Below are positions 38,020 to 49,734 of a DNA stretch of 64,000 nt, piece after piece. Both the position numbers and the translations under genes were made by a program. Each line of letters starts with the position of its first letter. Positions within the stretch are counted from its first letter, which is position 1. Below the pieces are notes generated by a model that was not told the origin of the DNA, made no database searches, and was given only the letters and a program-made list of their open reading frames with translations. The DNA comes from Sclerotinia nivalis (lineage: Eukaryota; Ascomycota; Leotiomycetes; Helotiales; Sclerotiniaceae): positions 7,750,001-7,814,000 of the forward strand of contig JAPEIS010000001.1 of the NCBI GenBank assembly GCA_029531795.1. The letters run 5' to 3'.

Positions 38020-38642
38020 TTAAGAAGTCGCGAAAAGCGTATCTTCATCTCTCAAATACTCTCCAGCATCCGCCTGTCTGAAACAAACAATTCCCGTAGG
38101 ATCCAATCTTCTGGCTTCTTGTGTGCTTCTCGCTGTAACACCAAATCCTAATGGTGTATCATTCATACTATAAACAACCACACCCTGATGTTCCGGGCAA
38201 TCTTCTGACCATCTTCCAACATGCGCTTTCACAACGTGTCCACCGTAAAGGAACGGCATCTCTCCATTGGCTTTAACCCAAACCTTGTAGCGGGCGTGTT
38301 CGGCGAGGATAGGGAGAGCGGTGATGTGAATGCGAAATTTGCCTGATTTTGTGAATTTTCCTGCGCAGAATGAGTTAGATACAGGAGATATGCAGATATC
38401 GACTGAAAATATATACCGAGACAAATTCCTAATGACAACAACTTGTCTCTAGAGATAGAAGTCGCAAGATTTGCGAGCGATAATCGTACATAATAACATC
38501 TTGATTGTTGAACTCGAAAAACATATCGATCGGCATTTGGTGTGTTATCCAATGGCGCAATAAGATTCTTCAATGAATTTCCAGTATATCCCGCCAATTT
38601 CGCAAAGAGCGTTTGAGTTTCTGGTTCTGTAAGAGGACGCAT
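38020..38642 (-). CDS. NIP7: 60S ribosome subunit biogenesis protein NIP7
   Basis: Two exons, 38642-38417 and 38360-38020, with a 56-bp phase-1 intron; 188 residues, about the usual family length. It starts MRPLTEPETQTLFAKLAGYT and contains ATSISRDKLLSLG, then the C-terminal PUA RNA-binding domain with GEMPFLYGGHVVKAHVGR, EHQGVVVYSMND and PLGFGVTARST. It ends GEYLRDEDTLF plus three residues. NIP7 acts in pre-60S particles and 27S rRNA processing (established knowledge). Key motifs are intact. It is divergently paired with NOC3. Confidence 0.95.
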
Positions 38643-38863
38643 TCTGAAAATGTTGTATTTGGTTGATTGTTGTTGAAGTTTGTGAGGTTGAAGTTCTAGA
38701 TTTCAGAGTTCCATGAATTTTTTTGGCGGGCAAAGGCTTTATGCGGGGAAGCGGCCGCTTGAACTCCGCCTCAGAAGATTTTCTAGAGAACCCTTGAACT
38801 TTTTTTGAACGATATTCATCATAAAGTCCCTACGAGCGTTAGTTTTGCGACACACGAGTCTAA
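38643..38863. promoter_or_regulatory. Shared divergent promoter of NIP7 and NOC3
   Basis: 221 bp separate the two start codons. The interval has a GC-rich core with GCGGCCGC near its centre and A/T-rich runs (GAATTTTTTT and CTTTTTTTG) on either side. I see no exact PAC (GCGATGAG) motif. Coordinated expression of two 60S factors is the obvious reading but is inferred. Confidence 0.7.
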
Positions 38864-40891
38864 ATGGCAAAAGTACCAGCAGTAAAGAGGCGCAAGCTTA
38901 CACCTCCTCCAACAGAAGGAGAAGATTCATCACCATCGACTTTAGAGAATGCGCCAAGTTCGAATGCGTTTTTCAAGACGGCTTCAAAATGGAATTTAGA
39001 GCAGGATTACGAAACGAGACCTCGGAAAGGGAAGAAGGAAAAGAAAGAAAGTACAAGATTACCAATTAAGACTAAGGAAGGATTGATTCAGCAAGTTGAC
39101 GCGCCAGTGGAGGTCAATGAGGAGGAAAGTGATTTGGAATGGATTGGTGCAGACGATGTCGAGGAGGATGAGGAACCCGAAAAGAAGGTCGAGGAAAAGC
39201 CTACTGTGCCGATACGACAGCAGGTCCTGGAGGCCAAAGAAGAATTAGCACGTATAGCATTGATGTTGAACGAGGATCCGGAAGAAAATGTGGGAGCATT
39301 TAGAGCTATAGCAGAATTCGGGAAATCGAATAACGTTACGATCAAGAAATTAGCATTGGCCACACAATTAGCTGTTTACAAAGATGTTATTCCAGGATAC
39401 AGGATAAGACCTTTATCAGAAGAAAATATGGAAGAAAAAGTTTCGAAAGAGGTACGAAAATTGAGGGCATACGAGCAGGCTCTTGTGGGTGGATATCAAG
39501 GATATGTGAAGGAATTGGCTAGGCTTGTAACTCTTGGGAGACCTCATAATACGAGTGACGGTGGCGCAAGTCTGCCAACGGTTGCCATATCTTGTGCTTG
39601 CGCATTATTAGAAGCTGTATCTCATTTCAATTTTCGATCGGATCTATTGAAGATATTGGTGGGAAAGCTTAGTACAAGGGAGGTGGACAACGAATTCGTA
39701 AAGTGTCGAGAGACCATCGAAACGTTGTTCAAGAATGACGATGACGGAACCTCATCCTTGGACGCGGTAAATATTTTGACGAGAATGATGAAAGGAAGAG
39801 GATACAGAGTGGACGAAAGTGTATTGAATACCTTCTTACATTTGAGGTTACTGTCAGAATTTTCTGGGAAGGCATCTACAAATCATGTCGATCATGAGGA
39901 AGACAGCTTTGGAGGCAAGAAACTTAAGGAGAAGAGAGTATTTCGTACCAAAAAGGAAAGAAAATTGATGAAGGAGCGCAAGGCTGTTGAAAAGGAGATG
40001 ATTCAAGCCGATGCAACAGTCAGCCACGAAGATCGAGAGAGGATGCAATCGGAAACCTTGAAATTGGTGTTTGTGACATATTTCCGCATTCTAAAAGTTC
40101 GCTCCCCATCTCTTATGGGTGCTGTACTTGAAGGTTTAGCAAGATACGCCCATCTCATCAATCAAGATTTCTTCGGTGATCTTCTGGAAGCGCTTAAGGA
40201 CCTTATTGGTCATGCTGAGACAGGAGATGATGTCGGGGAAATTGAAGGAGAAGATGAGGACTCAGAATCCTCCCGCAATCTCACCCGTGAATCTCTCCTT
40301 TGTATCATCACCGCCTTCGCACTTCTCGAGGGTCAAGATGCCCACAAAGCTCAAGCCTCGCTCAGCTTAGATCTAAGTTACTTCATCACCCATCTTTACC
40401 GCACTCTACACGCCCTATCCCTCAACCCTGATATCGAACTCTCCTCCAAATCCCTTCACCTACCAGACCCCAATGCACCCTCAACGTCCAACAACAAAGT
40501 CAACATCCAGACCACCACCGTCCTCCTCCTCAGATCTCTCTCATCCATCCTCTTACCTCCTCTCGCCGCCCGCGCAGTCCCACCTCTCAGAATCGCGGCT
40601 TTCACTAAACAACTTATGACATGTTCTCTTCAATTACCCGAGAAATCCGCTACGGCCATGATGGCTTTGTTAGGGAAAGTTGCGAAAATTCATGAGACCA
40701 AAGTCAAAAGCCTGTGGAATACGGAGGAGAGGAAGGGTGATGGAATGTTTGATGGGTGTAGTGCGGAGGTGGAAGGAAGTAACCCAATGGCGAGTACGAT
40801 TTGGGAGGGAGAGCTGCTGAGGTTGCATTATTGCCCTGCAGTTAGGGACGGCGTGAAGGTGGTAGAGAAGAATGTGATTGGTTTGAGGTGA
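38864..40891 (+). CDS. NOC3: Nucleolar complex-associated protein 3 (NOC3)
   Basis: An intronless 675-residue frame. A basic N-terminus (AVKRRKLTPPPTEGE) is followed by acidic Glu/Asp runs and DLEWIGADD. The NOC3 N-terminal domain follows (IALMLNEDPEENVGAFRA...TIKKLALATQLAVYKDVIPGYRIRPL). The CBF/MAK21-like domain includes LKLVFVTYFRILK and ends in a leucine-rich helical region with WEGELLRLHYCPAV. In yeast Noc3 forms a heterodimer with Noc2 in pre-60S maturation and has also been linked to replication initiation (established knowledge). The frame looks complete and the length is normal. Confidence 0.95.
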   Translation: MAKVPAVKRRKLTPPPTEGEDSSPSTLENAPSSNAFFKTASKWNLEQDYETRPRKGKKEKKESTRLPIKTKEGLIQQVDAPVEVNEEESDLEWIGADDVEEDEEPEKKVEEKPTVPIRQQVLEAKEELARIALMLNEDPEENVGAFRAIAEFGKSNNVTIKKLALATQLAVYKDVIPGYRIRPLSEENMEEKVSKEVRKLRAYEQALVGGYQGYVKELARLVTLGRPHNTSDGGASLPTVAISCACALLEAVSHFNFRSDLLKILVGKLSTREVDNEFVKCRETIETLFKNDDDGTSSLDAVNILTRMMKGRGYRVDESVLNTFLHLRLLSEFSGKASTNHVDHEEDSFGGKKLKEKRVFRTKKERKLMKERKAVEKEMIQADATVSHEDRERMQSETLKLVFVTYFRILKVRSPSLMGAVLEGLARYAHLINQDFFGDLLEALKDLIGHAETGDDVGEIEGEDEDSESSRNLTRESLLCIITAFALLEGQDAHKAQASLSLDLSYFITHLYRTLHALSLNPDIELSSKSLHLPDPNAPSTSNNKVNIQTTTVLLLRSLSSILLPPLAARAVPPLRIAAFTKQLMTCSLQLPEKSATAMMALLGKVAKIHETKVKSLWNTEERKGDGMFDGCSAEVEGSNPMASTIWEGELLRLHYCPAVRDGVKVVEKNVIGLR

Positions 40892-41323
40892 TGATTGCAT
40901 AAAATTAAATAGAGAGTTGATAATGTGTGGCAGATGAGGTTGAAATAAAATGTATATTTCTATACCATTTCTATTATGTATCATGAACCTGAGCCCGTTA
41001 AATGTAAATGCAGATGCTCAAAAGAATTCAGGTATATAGTTGTACATGTTCTTAGTTTCCTCAACTTATCCAATCCACCACAACACACAGCACAACGCGC
41101 GATCTGCAGGCCCCGAATTCCGCACTTTGTCATCACCTTCATTCAATCCCCACCTCTAGCCCCAATATTGCTTCTGGCTGTACCCTGACCCCCTACATCT
41201 TATGTATGCTGAAAGACCCTAAAAGTCTGTCCATTGCCACGCCTCCTTCATTTTCATTATCGCAATGAATCCAAATATTCCACGGTTATCAGCGCGTTCA
41301 AATGCGCCTCTCATCCTTACCCC
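40892..41323. other. Short intergenic region between convergent genes
   Basis: About 430 bp downstream of NOC3 and of the small membrane protein gene. No gene is seen. Confidence 0.6.
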
Positions 41324-42082
41324 TTACTTGTTACTCATTTCAAACACATCCCTCCCCTCCCTGCGCTCCCTTTCCTCCACCATTCTCTCCTCCGACAACC
41401 TTTCCCTCCCCAAAACAACCACTCTCCCCTCCGCTTCATGCACATGACTAATCTGATTCAACATCTGCGCAAACTTTCTATCTGTCGTCGCCTGGCTTTG
41501 CCAATCTAGAGATGTGAGGGCGGAAAGCGTGACGGAGATGGCGTTTATTACTATACTTGTTACTGTCAAGGCTGAAGAAAGTGTTAGTAGGTATGTTGAA
41601 ACGGGAAAGAGGATAAAGAAGTGTGGTGACGAGTAGTAAGAGTGAGGTGATAACCTTTTAAATCAGAAGCATTCGCGGGTCTTAGTGAAGCGATAGAGGA
41701 TATAACTAGGGAAGCGATGGAAAGAGCTACGGAAAAGTAGACGGAGAAACGTTTCCAGAATTTGGCGGTTAGGAAGAAGGGTTCCTGGTTTCGGATTTGG
41801 TTAGCAGATGAACCATAAAATATCCAAACGCTTTTCAGATTCCACAATTGACTCTCCAGGTACTTATAATAGCTTTTCTCTTCTCTAGATATCTACTTTC
41901 AAAAAAACCTCAAGGAAACGAAAACGTGACATCAACGTGATCACATTACATAAGGGTAAAGTAGAACTAAAACAAACCTTCAAAGGTAACAGGCCAGAAG
42001 ACTCAAGACATTTTTCTTCTATTCTAGAATTTGAAGTCGTCTCCAAGCTTTGTGGCTTCGCGCCTCCATTTCTATGAAACAT
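41324..42082 (-). CDS. Small membrane protein, three exons, unknown family
   Basis: Exons 42082-41978, 41862-41655 and 41571-41324 give 186 residues. Intron 1 (115 bp, GTTTGT...AAG) is phase 0. Intron 2 (83 bp, GTTATC...TTCAG with a CTACTAAC branch site) is phase 1 and convincing. Two hydrophobic segments are seen: VYFSVALSIASLVISSIASL (about residues 75-94) and LTVTSIVINAISVTLSALTSL (about 107-127). The C-terminus is a charged helix rich in Glu and Arg. The second half is well supported; the first exon is less certain because intron 1 has a weak acceptor. The architecture (paired membrane segments, short charged tail) is common among uncharacterised fungal proteins. No function is assigned. 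Confidence 0.6.
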
Positions 42083-43548
42083 ATTTCGGAGGGTTCAAAG
42101 GATCTTATCTTATCTATCGGTAACCTTAAAGCTTGTATGTGGGGCGTTCTTGGTTTCTCTTCAAGATGCAGGGCTGATATTTACGATAAGGTTACAACGA
42201 CTTGAATTCGATGGGTTCTTGATGGGATAAAGAGGTGGGCATATCTTAATGAATGTGGATGAGATGGATGAAGAATCATAAATATAATGGAGGGTCAAAA
42301 CTTAAAATTGATGTGGAAGATCAATAAATGATTCAAAGGTTGGCGCGGAATAGGTTGCAGGGTCGTGTGATGAGGCAACGGTTGGAAAGGGGAGTGACGT
42401 GCGGCTGCATCAGTCTGGTGGTTGAGACCCGGTGCACCTGTCTTAAGAGTTCTATCGAGTTGATATAATCAGTTGCATTCCGTTTTTGTTTGTGTTTCCT
42501 CCTAAATGCTAAAATATGCATGAGGTGTGGAAAGTACATCATATAGGAATTGGAAATATACCTACTAGGTAGTGTGTATACCTTGTTTTGAAACATCCTC
42601 TTTTCAACATTACCTGGTTATTCGAACAACCAATATTTTTGGATGGAAATCTGACTTGGACTTTTCACAAGTTCTTAATTGATAAGTCATCGAGGTTTTT
42701 TGGAACTCGGAACATCATCAAGTGTTGTTGAACAGCACACTGCGATGTCTCAAATTCTCGGTTAGTGATATTGATTTCCCTCCCGATGATCCTTTCCTGT
42801 CCCTTTGCTCTTCTATCGCGCTTACAATATTTTAATATCGCGCTTTTCTCGTATCCTTGGAGCTAGAATAGGAGAGGAGGGGAAGAGTAGTTGGAGGAGG
42901 ACACGTGGGAACGGCACGTGAGGGCCCGAGTATAAGGCCTCCGTACACTAGCATTGACTATTGACCATACCAAAATTACCTACTTCTCCTCAGCTCTAGA
43001 AGGCTTTCTAATATTTGGCTGAGATACGAAAACACTGGGATTCGATCCATTCCTGTTGAACATTCCCCACATTCCTGTCAAATTTAATGAATGTAGTTTC
43101 CATACTGCCTATTCCGGAAGGGATTTATTGAATTCAAATAGACTTTGGTGGTAATTTATCAAATTTCTGTATTTTCGTATGTTGCCAGTGGTATCCATCA
43201 AAAGTCGTACACGCTGTTTGTCGTGTGTATTATCACTATTTGGACGTACTGGCGTGGTGTGTGAAGCTCTCAATATCGGTCATCATGATACTAACTAATA
43301 CTATTCCGATGGCTGGCGCAAGACGCCGTAGGTTTTCGAGCGATTTTACATTATGTTACTGATAAACTTAAGATTAAAAAAGAAGAATTTAGAGGGGCAA
43401 TAAACTAGCTATCTTCAGTAACTAAGCCTCAATAAGGATCTTTGAATAGTTGAAATGATCTCGCTTGACTTGGTAGAATTGTTTATTTCTAGCGAGTTTT
43501 AGGCCATTTTATTCACACCCACGCTAAAAATTGCTTACAAGTACTCGT

Positions 43549-43640
43549 TGAAAGGGTTATTATTGTAGATATGAAGAGGATTGATTTATCATTATCATAC
43601 AAGTAAAACTATATATATCCCCATATTATACCCTAATACG
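43549..43640 (+). repeat. Dispersed direct repeat, second copy at 44250-44357
   Basis: Both copies run from TGAAAGGGTTATT through GATTTATCATTATC and ACAAGT to CCATATTAT and CCCTAA. The second copy has about 15 extra bases and is cut at its right by the TIR element. This suggests a local duplication or two remnants of one repeat family. Confidence 0.75.
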
Positions 43641-43824
43641 ATCCCCCTCCCCCCCTAACAATTTCGGCCCAAAACCAACAAATATAAAACTATTCCCAGA
43701 CTTTTCTAACCTGGAAACCCCTGAATCTATCCCAACCCTGAACTTTGAAGTTTTTCCAGCTTCGAACTCTAAAGCTAATAGCCTCCAAATCATATAAACT
43801 AGTGTACTATATCCGCACCCGGGA

Positions 43825-43941
43825 ACCAATGTATTATAGCCTCACCAGGCCTTCGATTCATCGGAAGTCCATCGACCTCATTGAACACCAATATATTGTG
43901 GTCTCACCAAGCCTTCGATTCATCGGAAGTCCATCAATTTT
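43825..43941 (+). repeat. 62-bp tandem duplication
   Basis: Two adjacent copies share CTTCGATTCATCGGAAGTCC. They differ mainly by transitions (TATTATAGCC versus TATTGTGGTC). Confidence 0.8.
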
Positions 43942-44358
43942 ATCGGAAAACTACTTCAACGTAAGAACTTAAACTATAAAAACCATAAAACCATTTGTAC
44001 CATTTATTATTCGAATCGATAAATTCAAAGTATACAGAGTGTCTACTGAAGAAAAGCAAATCTGGAAATAAAGAAGTTCGAACTTGAGATAAGGCATAAG
44101 GTATATCATCGGTCGTGGAATATATCTTCAATTTTCCATACTGGCAAATCGCATTTGAGTAGTATAATATAGAATTCGAAAATCTTGAAGCCAGGACCCC
44201 CTCTCACCCCGCCCCCGCATCCCAAGAACTTATCCCTGCGTAGATCATCATGAAAGGGTTATTGTTGTAAATGTGAAAAGGGTTGATTTATCATTATCGT
44301 ACAAGTGAAACTCTAAATATCCCCACTATAATCGCACCTGCCATATTATGCCCTAACG

Positions 44359-44842
44359 TCGTGCGGCTAGAAAGTCTGCAACAAATTCCTATTCTGGTTT
44401 AGGTTTGACGGGGAGGGACCTTAATATAATCAATATAATGGATTACCTTTCTATATTCCACTTTATTACTTGGGGATTCACTTAGAAAAACAGTTTAAAT
44501 ATTCGCTTATATTCAATCTACTCCAAAAACGTTACTGTATCTAGTGTAGCTTCGCAAGATCTAAACCCCTTTCATATCCCAAAAAGCCCTACCAGCAAAA
44601 TCTGTCACGGTTCGAAGGTTATGTAAGCCGATCGTCCCGATCGGGCCCCGAGCGGCTAGCGCTCGGAGGTCGATCACATACCTGTAACTAATATATATAA
44701 CCCCTTCGGGGTTATTGATCTATCACTCTCTAATTATAGATTCTAAGGATAATTGAACCCTGGTTTTCCAGCTCTTCACGGCGATTGTGTCACAAAATCT
44801 AAACCAGAATAGGAATTTGTTGCAGACTTCCCGGCCGCACGA
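44359..44842. mobile_element. Non-autonomous TIR element (MITE-like), split by an LTR-type insertion
   Basis: Inverted ends of 43-44 bp, 44359-44402 and 44800-44842, share AAGTCTGCAACAAATTCC and start TCGTGCGGC; they differ by three transitions. Without the inserted 192-bp element and its target duplicate the unit would be about 287 bp, with no coding capacity. No target duplication could be fixed, so the superfamily is open. Confidence 0.75.
44603..44794. mobile_element. Solo LTR / TRIM-like insertion inside the MITE
   Basis: 192 bp starting TGTCACGG and ending TGTGTCACA, flanked by the 5-bp duplicate AAATC (44598-44602 and 44795-44799). It contains a GATCGTCCCGATCGGG hairpin, a CCCCTTCGGGG hairpin near 44702 and a TATATATAA box. 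The size and the 5-bp duplicate fit an LTR of a Ty3-like or TRIM element. Confidence 0.75.
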
Positions 44843-45819
44843 GAAACGAAGCAATTCTATTTCTTAAAATCTGGAGCTAGTTATATCTCAATTGGGTTAT
44901 CTTTTCTAAAGGCAGACCCTTTCAAAGTGGGGAAGGAGATAGCTAGTTTATTTGCATAGTATATGAATTCATTAGCGTTGACGCTAATGCCTCGATTGTA
45001 TTTTATATAGTTCGATGTTTCCATAGTTCTAGTTCTTTAAACAAATCAATACAAGTAATACGAAACTAGTGTTGAAGCTTCACCTTCCCCGTGCGCGTGC
45101 CTACCGACAGGGAAATTTGGCAATAACAAATCAAAAAAGATACTCTGGAATAAAGATTTTTTCTTTTTTAGAGAGAGAAGATATTACAATATAATTAAAT
45201 ATACTAGCTTCATTAGCTCATATATTATGATAAATAATCTTTAAGCAATAGCTTTTATTCTAATCATACACTATACAAATTCTAAACTCAAGAGTAGTTG
45301 TTCTTTGCTATAACATCCGAAAATCAAGCTTCTCCCAAGTTACCAGGCCAATATAATAAACCCTCGAGAAACCACAGATCTATGTCTTCATATCTATGTG
45401 GGTGTCGCTTATTTCTCAACTGTAAATATATTACTTGGCTCCACTGCAATGCATGTTAGAAGGCACCATTGCGAGTATAATACATGGCGCTTAATTCCCA
45501 GCATGTTTCATTCCGTGAGTCGATGGCACGTGAAAGAAGCTTAAAATACTTCCATCCCATGTGACATTTATTTACTCTGGGAATGCGTGGAAAATTATGG
45601 CAATCCAAACCAAAGGTATCGTATAACTGATCAAAACTTACCAGTCGGAGTATGTTATGCCCCAGAAAAGATCTCATGACGGTTGGTGTTAATTACCGAT
45701 TTTGATGGGCTAGCTGCGGGCAGACACATTCGCTTACTTTGCCATCTGGGCTGTTTTCACGTCGCCACATCAACGCTCGTTAAAGTTAAATATATCACAT
45801 GAATCTACCCGCTAATATA

Positions 45820-47563
45820 TTAACGCACTTTGAAGAATCCGCGCCACAGCCCAGACGACGTGAAGATACCAAATGGATCGATATTCTTTTGGATCGCAAT
45901 CAGACGCTGCTTGTTCTCTTCACCATAGCCACCGAAAACATCATCTCCTTTGTTCGCATAGTTGATGTAGACAAACGGATGCAAGACATTGAGTTCTTCA
46001 GCGGCCTGTTTGAAGCTCGCCATGAAGCGACTCACTAGAGCATGTGCAGCTCTATCATCAGCATTGCTAGGCCAGGTTACTGAGAGAAGATTGACTGTAT
46101 TATTATTAAAATACGGTCCCTTGCATCGGATTGGGCAACACGCCCAAATCCTAGTTATTTGAGGACTTACTGATGAGATGACCTTCGGCGTCTATGCCTA
46201 GAGCATTTCCTCCTCGAGACTTCATCCTTTCAATTGCTGTGGTGGGAATTGAGTATGTGATCATTGTCGAGAAGATATCAGTTGAGTTTCCAAGGAGCTG
46301 CATTTCTTCTTTCAGGAGCGCGATGGCTCGCTTGCCGAGCTCGACGGATGGGTAATTCGTTAAGGAGGCGAAGATGGCCCTGCAACAGTATTAGCGTTCT
46401 CCGCTATCCTCGTATCTTCTATCTTCAGTTTGACGTACCTCGATTGTCCCAGCACTGGAATGTTCCCCGTTGAGTTTGCCAGGCTGCTGATAGTTCCTGT
46501 GAGGTTCGCCACAGCCGGGATGGCATTCAAAGCGTTGTACACGGGCGGGTTCATAACAGGTTCAATATATCGTTGAGTGGTGGTAATGGTGCCGACATTT
46601 TGTGCAGCAGAGAAGGAGTATCGGTACTCGAGAACTATGTTGGTGTCCTCGGCATCCTCTAAGGTGAATATCTTCTCGGCCTCCTCAAGGACTTGTTCCG
46701 CATGGTCATCGGTAAAAGCGCGTGATCCTACATACACAGGGCCTTGGGGAAAGACGCTCACATTGAATGCCGTCACGATGCCGAAGTTGTTGCCGCCGCC
46801 TCGGAGAGCATAGTATAGATCCGGATATTGGGTTTCTGAAACAGTTGCAATGGTTGCGTTCGGAAGTACAATCTTGATCAGTTAGCAGGCAAGTATAATT
46901 GCGGATTTAGACAATCGTACCTCGTACTCTAGGATACTATCCAGGGCCCATCCGTGCTTCGCTGAGAGGACTGAAGTTCCTCCTCCAAGTGCGAATCCAC
47001 CGATCCCGACTTGTCCTTGCCTTCCCCCAACGTGGGCCAACCCGTACGGATCAAGCGCAGCAAAAATTTGACGCGTCAACGCTCCGCCGCCCACGCGAGC
47101 ACTAGTTCTGTCATCTGAGACCACTGTAGAACTCATGAGACCCAGGTCAATCGTAACTCCACCGACTGAGACTGAGTCATCTGGAAAGCGGGAGTGGCCA
47201 CCGCACTTGACGGCAAATCTGCACCAGTTTTCCACGAGAACTTGCAAGACTTGAGAGACTTCTTCTGCAGATGTTGGTTGGACACGGCAGACATAGACAG
47301 TTTGTTGTTGTTTTTGGTCCCAGATAGTGAAGTTTGTATCCGCTGCCTTGTAGTGTAGCCTTCCGGGAAATGCTGTCTCCAGTGTTGCGCACTGCCTCTG
47401 TCAGTCTCGATCTTATTCGGGGCAGTCATTTTCCTTGACATACAGCTTGTTGGCAGCTTCCTTCACTGGTTGCACAAGAAGTGCAATTCTCATCGGCCCT
47501 GGCATTGAGAAGGGTCGACGAGGCCAGCGGGATTGCCAGGAGAATGAGACGTGTAAACCACAT
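45820..47563 (-). CDS. FAD-linked oxidoreductase, Berberine-bridge-enzyme type, secreted
   Basis: Five exons: 47563-47444, 47397-46921, 46872-46439, 46379-46171 and 46094-45820; introns are 46, 48, 59 and 76 bp; 504 residues. A signal peptide (RLILLAIPLASSTLLNA) starts the protein. The FAD_binding_4 domain includes TSAEEVSQVLQVL, KCGGHSRFP (the His that usually binds FAD covalently), VGGRQGQVGIGGFALGGG, and PDLYYALRGGGNNFGIVTAF. The second FAD-linking Cys of bicovalent members is absent: GRQGQVGIGG has no Cys. The BBE C-terminus reads YINYANKGDD...GIFTSSGLW. Such enzymes oxidise sugars, alcohols or polyketide/alkaloid intermediates. It is transcribed in the same direction as the aldo/keto reductase 1 kb upstream. 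Confidence 0.9.
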
Positions 47564-48579
47564 TGTTCTGGTGGGGGGAAGTAGAAAGATAGAACAAATT
47601 CTGCTTTGAAAAGTGCTTCAATGGCTATCTAGGCTATGCATCTCCCTTTATACTACCGTTCCGTGGTAGTATGGACCCTTCGATGGTGACTTTCATCAGC
47701 CAAGATAATTAATATCGAGTCGGAGGTCGGGGATAACACAAGAAAAATGACGAAGCTGTACCCGATTAACCAAGACTTCGCTGCCATGCCGGTCTAATCG
47801 ACGGCCCCATGTGCTCTATATAGAAGCTGGTTGATTAGACAAGCATGGGACTTTAACAATCTACGGAGGTACAGGCGGATAGTATTGTTAGCTCCTACAA
47901 GGGTGCAAACCTAGTAGGTAAACACGCACAGACAAAATCACGGCTTGTTCTGTGGTTAGATAAGGGCGGGGGGCCTTGTACGTGCTAAGTAACTTGATTC
48001 AGAACTTGGAAGCGTAATGCGAGTTGATGACAGCTGCATCGCGCTATGCTCGGACCGGATCCCCTGTATGACCCGGCATCCCTCGAGCAGTTAAGCCTTG
48101 GCGGACATGGGTTCAAACTTTTTGTACCCCACTCTAGCGAGTCTTATTGAGAAGTCGGCCCTTCGTCGTGCGGGGTTCGAAAGTTTCGTGAGACTAGCCC
48201 TCGGATTTAATTTTTTTAAGGCAAGGCGCTCATGAGAAATCGACGGGCTTATGCTAATTCCGACGTCTTGATAAAGCTATGTGCCATCTCCTTATCTGTC
48301 GGTATTGTCTCGATCTTGGAGTCAGAGTAGTGTACGTGCTTCTAATGCCATGGGTAGTTTAGGAGGCAGAAGGATTTGATATCAAGCATTATTCACATGA
48401 AAGCCGCCCGTGTAGCTACAAAGCAGGGCAGTTGAGCGGCAGATGTTCCTGTTGAAATCAAACAAAATAGTTTTAGACATGCTATTCAGTGCTATTTGTG
48501 CGGACCCTGCGCTGAAAACTACCCCTAAACGCTCCCAAAGTTTCATGAATCTCGTATACAAAGCGATGCACAACCGTCC
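47564..48579. other. Intergenic region, promoter of the FAD oxidoreductase
   Basis: About 1 kb. It holds a GC-richer stretch (about 48030-48200). No gene is seen. Confidence 0.55.
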
Positions 48580-49734
48580 CTACCCGCTTTCATACCCGAT
48601 GGGTTTAGAAGCAACAACAAACGCCATAGGGGAAGAAGCAGCAAGAAGGCCACCAGGTTTACCAGACAATTTTGGATCCTCACCAATGAAGTCATTCGGG
48701 AACCCAACATGAAGCGGCCTGACACTTTCCAAACTCTCGATTTGCTCCTTGGTCAGTCTAATCTTCAACGCTGAGATGTTATCCTGCAAATGCTCGATTT
48801 TCCTTCCGCCGATGAGAGGAAACACATTCGGTGCTTTTGCCATGACGTATGCAAGGGCGATTGCCGTTATAGACTCAGTGCCTTGTTCTGCTGCCACCTT
48901 CTCAAGAGCTGCACTCATCATCACTTCATCTTCACTTTGCTCTGAGCCGAACATGCTTCGAAGACCTTCACCTTTCTTTTTGCGCTCATCGATTTGCTTT
49001 TTGGTCTGGAATTTGCCACCACCGAGCACATCCCACGGTGCAAGAGCCATGCCGAAATGTCGCGCCATAGGGATAATATCTCGCTCGAAATCGCGTAGCA
49101 AGACGTTCCAGCGGCCCTGGTAAACGCTGAATGGCGTCTTGCCGCTACCTTTGGCGTAATAGTTGGCTGCACTGACAACCCATGCGGGGCTGTCAGAGAT
49201 CCCCAGGTACAAAACCTTTCCTTGTTGAACGAGAATATGGAGACTGTCCATGATTTCTTCGATCGAGGTTGTATGGTCCCACCAGTGCAGATACAGAATA
49301 TCGATCCAATCCGTTTGCAACTTTTTCAAGGAATCCCGGACGCTCACATGAAGACTCCGTTTGTGATTCCCACAATGATTCGGAGTTTTCCCCGTCCCGA
49401 GTTCCCAGTATTTGTAGTCTGTGGTGAACTTGGTCGCAAGGACAATTTGGTCGCGATTCTTGCGCGCAGCCATCCATTCGCCGATCCAAGCCTCTGATTG
49501 CTCGTTTTGGTAGTTGTTGGCCGTATCAATGAAATTTCCGCCGGCTTCAAAGTAAGCGTCGAGGAGTTTGAAGGACGCCTCTTTGTCCATGCTGCCCATG
49601 AAGGAGGACCAAGCTTCACCGATGGACATTGCACCGAGCTGGAGAGGAGAGACTCGAATGCCGGCTGTGGATGAGAGCACGCGAAAGCGCCCGAGTTCAG
49701 TCGGGGGTTCCGGAGCAACTGGCCACTGAGACAT
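48580..49734 (-). CDS. Aldo/keto reductase, norsolorinic acid reductase / aryl-alcohol dehydrogenase type
   Basis: An intronless 384-residue frame with the AKR barrel. GAMSIGEAW is at the start; the tetrad is visible as NFIDTANNY (Asp, Tyr), ATKFTTDY (Lys) and LYLHWWDH (His). The NADPH end reads [16 protein letters not shown]. The family reduces aromatic aldehydes and ketones; NorB/AflF in the aflatoxin pathway and yeast AAD enzymes are members. The C-terminal tail is about 30 residues longer than the minimal barrel, as in other fungal members. It neighbours a BBE-type oxidase. Confidence 0.92.
   Translation of the reverse strand: MSQWPVAPEPPTELGRFRVLSSTAGIRVSPLQLGAMSIGEAWSSFMGSMDKEASFKLLDAYFEAGGNFIDTANNYQNEQSEAWIGEWMAARKNRDQIVLATKFTTDYKYWELGTGKTPNHCGNHKRSLHVSVRDSLKKLQTDWIDILYLHWWDHTTSIEEIMDSLHILVQQGKVLYLGISDSPAWVVSAANYYAKGSGKTPFSVYQGRWNVLLRDFERDIIPMARHFGMALAPWDVLGGGKFQTKKQIDERKKKGEGLRSMFGSEQSEDEVMMSAALEKVAAEQGTESITAIALAYVMAKAPNVFPLIGGRKIEHLQDNISALKIRLTKEQIESLESVRPLHVGFPNDFIGEDPKLSGKPGGLLAASSPMAFVVASKPIGYESG

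Larger units (their letters stand above)
42083..45819. other. Gene-free 3.7 kb with insertion scars
   Basis: No protein gene is supported. The stretch contains a duplicated 90-bp segment, a 62-bp tandem repeat, and a TIR element split by an LTR-type insertion, each listed separately. It separates the conserved core from the accessory oxidoreductase region. Confidence 0.65.

Noticed and set aside
48150..48200. GGGGTTCGAAAG resembling a tRNA B box
   Set aside because: No matching A box or cloverleaf at the right distance upstream.
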